A stretch of DNA of 64,000 bases, taken from positions 19,406,001 through 19,470,000 of the forward strand of contig NC_065872.1 of assembly GCF_933775445.1 (NCBI RefSeq). Reading direction: 5' to 3'. The position numbers were made by a program, and so were the translations under genes. The stretch comes from Argentina anserina (taxonomy: Eukaryota; Streptophyta; Magnoliopsida; Rosales; Rosaceae). Of the stretch, positions 58,869-64,000 are shown in pieces (within the stretch, counting starts at the first letter, position 1; every line of letters starts with the position of its first letter). Below the pieces are notes generated by a model that was not told where the DNA came from, ran no database searches, and saw only the letters and a list, made by a program, of their open reading frames with translations.

Positions 58869-60763
58869 TGATAGGAGCACTTTGTGCTACGTTCTTAATA
58901 TGTTTTTACCTCCATTTGTACTTTGCTTAACCCTTATTGTTGTAATATCGAGTCATTGAGTCACAATAGGAGTCTTGGATGGTTATGGATGTGTTTTTGT
59001 GCTTAAACGAGTTTAAAACGAAGAATTGGTCTAGAGTCCTAGTTTGAGTAGGAATCCTTATAGGACTAGGAAACCTAGTTGAATTAGGAGTCTTCATCTT
59101 TCTACGTTTTGGTCGCATTGGCGATATCTTGAGAGTCATGTTTGCATTAGGAATCCTTGTTAGACTAGGAAACGTACCATTTTGGAAAGTCCTACTTGAA
59201 CTCAAACTCTTATTACGAAACTTTCCTAAATGAACTTCCTTGTTCTAGTAACTTACTTATTCTAGTAAGTTTCCTTTTTGCAAATTAGAAACTTTCCTAA
59301 TCTAGTTGAGCTCATCTATTACATGTGTCTTTTTAAGACAACTAATGTCTAGATTAGGACATGATTTTCGAAATACATTATCTCTTACTATTGATTTTCT
59401 TTTCTTAATTTCAGAATTGAAGAGATAATTCAAAGAGATAAAGAAGGAGTTCAAATCCGAGTTATACAAGGGGAAGAGGTGTTCAGCCGTGCCTTATCAA
59501 TTCAGCAACTAAAAAGGAGCCCATGCCGTGCAGCCCATGAGAGAATCAAGGAGATAAGAGCTTGTTCTACAAGGAAAACAAGGAGAGCCATTCGATCCAA
59601 TTAAGGAGAAGAAATCCCAGCCGTGCATACATGGATCAGCCCATCCTAAACCCTAGCAGCCTCCTCTCCTCCTTCCTCTATATATAGCTCGGCCTCCCTT
59701 CATATTTTTCATCTCCATTCTCTCACAAAGCTAGCCGAATTGCTGCCCAAACACAACCAGAAAATTCAAGCCACAAAACCTTCATCCATCATCACCAAAC
59801 CGTGCTCATCTTCCTCCTCTCCCAAATCGAATCCATTCTTGCCGAATCCTAGAAGGTTTCTAAAGTGTGATTCATCCATGGCTTGTAATTTTTCTTTTGG
59901 TTTTCTGCAATTTTCGATTTCATTGTATGAATTCTTGGATGTGATTTTCGGTTTTATATATGAAGAACATAAATTCAGACTTCTTTGATTTTATGGTTTG
60001 ATTGTATGAATTCATGAGATTTGTATGTTTGCTGTGTATAATGACATAGGGGCAGTAGGTTTCGAAATAATTTTAGGTTTTATTTCAATTAGTTCCTTGA
60101 ACTTGTACATCTAAATCAATGCTTGAGGAAGCCAAGGCCATGGTTCTCCTAGGGTTGCGATTTAATTCACCAAAGTGTTCTTCGATTGAATATGCGCTTC
60201 GTGTTTCAATTATGGATACTTATATAGGGCTGTAATAGTTCTAGGAATTTGCATGTTTAATCAAGATGAGTGACGCCATGCTTGCTTACATGTCTCCAAT
60301 TCGACTTAATGTGCTTATGTGCTACTTTGTGTTTAACTAGTACGCTTCGTTATGTTGAACTCTTTTTAGCATATGTTTAGGATTGAACGCTTCGTTGATT
60401 CTAGATAAATAAGAAGTCTTAACGATTAGATGAACCGCTTCGGACTCTAATTAGAATTGGAATTGAAATGGACTTAGAAAGAATCGAAATAATTTGCTGC
60501 CTATATGTTGTTCTATACGTGTCATATATGGTTCTTGAGTGAAATTCGTGTTTTGGTTATGTGATGAATGGTTGATCAATTGTATATAAGTAATTTAGGA
60601 TTTATTTTAAGTTGTAGTTTTAGAATCCAACTCAAATCCCCCAATAACATGATAAGTGTTGAGGCCCTTTTGATTCCCCGGACTGAACGATCCCTGCTTA
60701 TTCTATACTAACGATGATGTTTTACAGGGTATTTTATAGACGTTCTAACCGAACGATCTATCA
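58869..60763 (+). mobile_element. Solo LTR, 1895 bp, gypsy-like
   Basis: It starts TGATAGGAGCAC and ends GATCTATCA, a perfect 6-bp terminal inversion TGATAG/CTATCA. The exact 5-bp duplication tgtac flanks it (58864-58868 and 60764-60768). The start is nearly the same as that of the LTRs at 27674 and 30396, so it is the same or a sister family. About 59740 an open frame MLPKHNQKIQATKPSSIITK lies inside the LTR and is likely fortuitous. No internal sequence is retained. Confidence 0.9.
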
Positions 60764-62400
60764 TGTACATTTTGTGTATTGATTGTTTGGTCATTTGAAG
60801 AGTTTCGAAGGAGGAGGAGGGGGGGCTCATGCCCCCGCCTAGGGCGGCGCGTGAGAGAAATGGGAGTGGTGGAGAGGCGGCATTAGGCCGTGCAAGGAAG
60901 GAGAGAGGAGAGGAGTGAGTTTTTGGTGGTGGTGGGCAAGCCACACGCGCGTTTTGAGGTGGCGCGTGAGCATCACGCGCACCCATTGTGGGCCCCCACG
61001 CACCACCACGTATGACGGTGCGTGAACAGTATATTCTGAACAATAATTTTGTAAAAGTAATTTCTGAATGGTAACTTGTAGGAGTAATTTCGGAATAATA
61101 AATCGGTGAATAGTAATTGTGTGAACAGTAATTACAACGAACAATAATTTGGTGAACAATAATTACGTAAAAACTTTATTTTGCTGAACAGTAATCAGTT
61201 GTACTGATTCGGCATCTGAGGTTTTACGTATCCATTCTAACCACTTTATTATGCATTTAGGTGACCGACAAAACAAGTGAGGGAATTACTCTCGGTGTCG
61301 AGGAAATTACACTAAGGCAATAAGGTGAGTAAATCTCTCTAAGACGAGTCTACCCTTGGCGGTGACTCATATTTACGTTTTATTTAAAAGATCGAATTAT
61401 GACATGTATATAATATAGTGGGTTGTGTACATGTATAAAATGGTAAATACGATACATATATATGGGTTGCTATATTATATATTGTTACGTTCTTATTTCA
61501 AAATGAGTTTGTGCTTTGACAATTATATTTATGTTATTGAGCAAGAGTCGCTTGATTGTAGTACAATAAACATGTTTTGATTGTTATATTGTATGCGGTT
61601 TTAACATCGAGTTCTGTTAAAACGTTTTCTGGTCTTCGGACGTGTTGGCAGTGGTTGGAACCGAGCCTTGGCCGGGTGTGTGTTACGATTCAGTTAGAGC
61701 TCTAGTCTGTCTGCCGGTGTACTACATGTGAGGTAACAGATGGGTTGCCTAGGCCTCATGAGTATTCAGAGTTTTGTGTGATATTGGGTAACAGATGGGT
61801 TGCCCATTATCGGTCAGCATACTGCATGAGGGGTAACATATGAGTACCTGGGTCTCATGAGTACCCCTATTTTAAATGTAATTGGGTAAATAAATGGGTT
61901 GCCCATTGTGTCATGAGTACTTATATTTTCAGATGTTATTGGACAAACAGATGGGCCGTGCAATGTTTTATGTGTACATTTATTTTTAAATGGCATTGGT
62001 ATGTTCTTTAGTATGCGATGTGTGATGTACTATTGATTTGCTCATACGAGTTGCAAAGTTTACCGGGTTTGTGTTTACAATCCTGGTGCACATATTCGAT
62101 GGTGTAGGGGATAGTTATGCAGGTGCGGATTAGCATAATTAGAGGGCTTTCTTTAAAGAGTGTCGAAGATTTATTTATTCTATTTGTGGTGAGGATTGAG
62201 AGGATTTTACATTTCCATTTGTTGTAATACTTGATTTATAAGCTAATTTTGTAATAATCGAATCGATTGAGTCGTATTTTGAACTCAATCTCGATAAACT
62301 GTGACTATAAGATGATTTCAATATATTGAGATTGTTTTAGAGTTTTTCATGGCTTCGATTTCGAGTTTTATCACTCGAATTTTCGGGGTTGTGAAAGTTG
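60764..62400 (+). mobile_element. LTR of a Ty3/gypsy element (5' LTR remnant)
   Basis: The sequence ends attttcggggttgtgaaagt directly before a primer binding site, as in plant chromovirus-like gypsy LTRs. Inside are degenerate repeats of gaacagtaatt (about 61023-61195) and of gggtaacagatgggttgcc with ctcatgagta (about 61735-61965). The left boundary is uncertain. The solo LTR at 58869 may be inserted in this LTR, with its start left of 58860. Confidence 0.62.
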
Positions 62401-62412
62401 GTATTAGAGCGT
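62401..62412 (+). other. Primer binding site of the gypsy element
   Basis: tggtattagagc differs by one base from the initiator-Met tRNA complement TGGTATCAGAGC and stands directly after the LTR-like end, as expected for minus-strand priming. Confidence 0.7.
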
Positions 62413-62659
62413 AGGTTGCGTATTTGGCAATCCATCAATATCATCCAGCAGCGATGGCCCGACTACAGCGGATCCCCATCACATGCTCTTCGGTATTGAT
62501 ATGTCACTGGGTACATAAGAGTGTTAGGAGCCACACCTTAAGTTTGGTCCTCTAAATTGAAGTGTTGTAATAACACTTTGATGATTCTGACCATTTAAAT
62601 ATCTTAACTAATATATGTTGGATCTATTTTAATTGGGTTCAAGATTTTACATGTATTCA

Positions 62660-63375
62660 CTAAGTGTTTAAATGTTTCAAGGTGATGAATTTAGAGAAGG
62701 GTCGTACGCAAGGCCGAGGACGGGCAAGAGGCATAGGCCGAGCGAGGGGGGAGGCCGGATCCACAATGTGGAGAATCTCTATGAGGAAGTGGCACTACAG
62801 GTTGAGCAGGTTGACCCTGAGGCCGTCGTTAGAGATGATGGTCATGTGCTAAAGCTGATAAAGGACATCAGTAGTCTGTCAGCGCTATCATTTCATGGGG
62901 TCTGGATCACTTATGGTGGCGGATTATTGGAGCGAGAGTATGGAAACTTACTTTGAGATGGTGATGTGCACGGAGATTGAGAAGAGGATGATAGCCACAG
63001 TCTTCTTAAAAGATGATATGGATTGGTGGAAAAGTACAAGACGGACTATGGATGTGTCCACTCTGACTTAGGAGGGTTTTGTGGCACTCTTTCGAGAAAA
63101 GTACTTTCCATCTACAATGTTGGAGGAATTGGAATTTGAGTTCCTTGATATGATGAGAGAGATATGACCGTCAGAGAGTATGAGGCCCGTTTTGCACAGT
63201 TGTATCGGTTCGTTAGGCCCATGGGTGCGACCTCCTTGGCTCTGAAGTTCCTACGGTGATTTAAGCAAGAGTACAAGACAATCATATCAACGCTTTGTCT
63301 GTCTACCAAGGAGCTGATGTATGAGAGCGCCCTCAGAAAAGACACAGTGGTTCAGATGACATTACTAGAAAAGAG
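62660..63375 (+). pseudogene. Ty3/gypsy gag remnant
   Basis: A basic Arg/Gly-rich opening (GRTQGRGRARGIGRARGE) is followed in another frame by VENLYEEVALQVEQVDPEAV. Then, with frame changes, come VADYWSESMETYFEMV, FLKDDMDWWKSTRR and FVALFREKYFPSTMLEELEF. After a further break come MTVREYEARFAQLYRFVRPM and STKELMYESALRKDTVVQM. This is the order of the retrotransposon gag domain (W...F...F...Y.P......E.L...TV.EYE..F..L). Several stops and frameshifts make it non-functional, and no protease or pol follows. Confidence 0.82.
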
Positions 63376-63394
63376 TATGTGTTATAAACAAGGA

Positions 63395-64000
63395 AAGTAT
63401 GAGAAAAAAAGGGATGACAAAGGTATAAGAAGTCGAGGGGTTGTACGATGTGGATATGAGGCTAAAATTGCAGTTTTACAGGTTGGGCAGAGCAGTATCT
63501 ACATAGTCTCTAACTTTGTGGAGGAGCACAACCATCTCTTGTTTCTCCCTAAAGAGGTACATTTGTTGCCATCACATTAAAAAGTTTATGAAGCTAAAAT
63601 ATTATTGCCAAAACAGCTTAGTTTGGTCAATATACCCCCACACAAGCAATTTGGTATTTTGGAGGTGCAAGCAGGTGGGATACAAAATATTGGTTGTACA
63701 AAGACCGACTTATATAACTATGCAAGAGATATACGAAGAGAGTACAAGGGTCATGATGCAAAAATGGTGTATGAGCATTTTATTTGCGAGAAATCAAAGA
63801 ATGACCCTTTTTATATTAAGATGAAGGCAAATGATAATGATAAGCTCACACATTGCTTTTGGGCTGATGCAAAATCAAGAAGTTCTTATAAGGCTTATGG
63901 TGATGCTATTGTGTTTAATAATCATGGTCAAACAATTGTGTTTGGTTGTGGTTTCTTGAATAAGGAAACCACTGAGTCTTTCCTTTGGTTGTTAGAGCAA
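63395..64000 (+). pseudogene. FAR1/FRS-like (MULE transposase-derived) fragment, runs off the window
   Basis: The frame reads DKGIRSRGVVRCGYEAKIAV, IVSNFVEEHNHLLFLPKEVH and LLPSH, the FAR1 DNA-binding domain with its C..H.H pattern. A single TAA at 63578-63580 follows, and the same frame then continues to the window end with DPFYIKMKANDNDKLTHCFW, ADAKSRSSYKAYGDAIVF and NNHGQTIVFGCGFLNKETTE then SFLWLLEQ. FAR1-type proteins are MULE transposases or transcription factors derived from them. About 20 residues normally between GD..F and NHHGQ, including the DTTY catalytic Asp, are deleted. With the stop and the deletion it is not an active transposase. Confidence 0.82.

Noticed and set aside
58869..60763. 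Protein-coding frame at 59740 within the LTR
   Set aside because: It lies wholly in a solo LTR with exact target duplication and has no recognisable domain.
1..64000. CRISPR arrays, bacterial operons, rRNA or tRNA genes
   Set aside because: No array of short spaced repeats, no ribosomal sequence and no convincing tRNA cloverleaf was seen. The tandem repeats present are satellite- or LTR-type.

Overview
This is a gene-poor stretch of a plant nuclear genome, almost certainly from a eudicot. The evidence is short exons with GT-AG introns, an AT-rich background, host genes typical of plants (starch phosphorylase, ADP-glucose pyrophosphorylase, plastid ClpP, cytosolic isocitrate dehydrogenase) and plant transposon families. 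A rosid is possible, but I cannot fix the family from the sequence alone. No bacterial, viral or organellar genes were seen.

Only two genes look intact. One is a small four-exon gene for a RAB6-interacting-golgin-like coiled-coil protein (14150-15115, +). The other is a complete fifteen-exon cytosolic NADP-dependent isocitrate dehydrogenase (36848-39974, +) with its own TATA box. Everything else is transposable elements or fragments of host genes.

1-3160: a three-copy ~500-bp tandem repeat, then two small DNA-transposon derivatives. 3161-13159: a tandem duplication whose two units are mosaics of host-gene pieces. Each has a ClpP exon and dual-specificity-phosphatase exons on +, and starch phosphorylase exons on -. 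The second unit also holds exons of the ADP-glucose pyrophosphorylase large subunit. 16290-36440: two decayed aspartyl-tRNA synthetase copies in direct orientation. They retain different parts of the protein and are split by hAT-like elements, a degenerate copia element, a solo LTR, a CACTA remnant, an internally deleted LTR element and a LINE tail.

36700-40400: the isocitrate dehydrogenase gene. 42011-43450: two non-autonomous hAT elements. 43459-49460: mostly unassigned AT-rich DNA. 49461-50456: a complete TRIM-type miniature LTR element. 51314-56268: a whole but coding-defective copia element. 56430-60763: another hAT element, a fold-back element, an ABC1-kinase exon and a 1.9-kb solo LTR. 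60764-64000: a gypsy LTR and gag remnant running in frame into a FAR1/MULE-transposase-like fragment that continues past the window.

All insertions were delimited by eye from terminal repeats and target-site duplications. Percent identities and ages were not computed. Protein assignments rest on recognised motifs, not on database searches.
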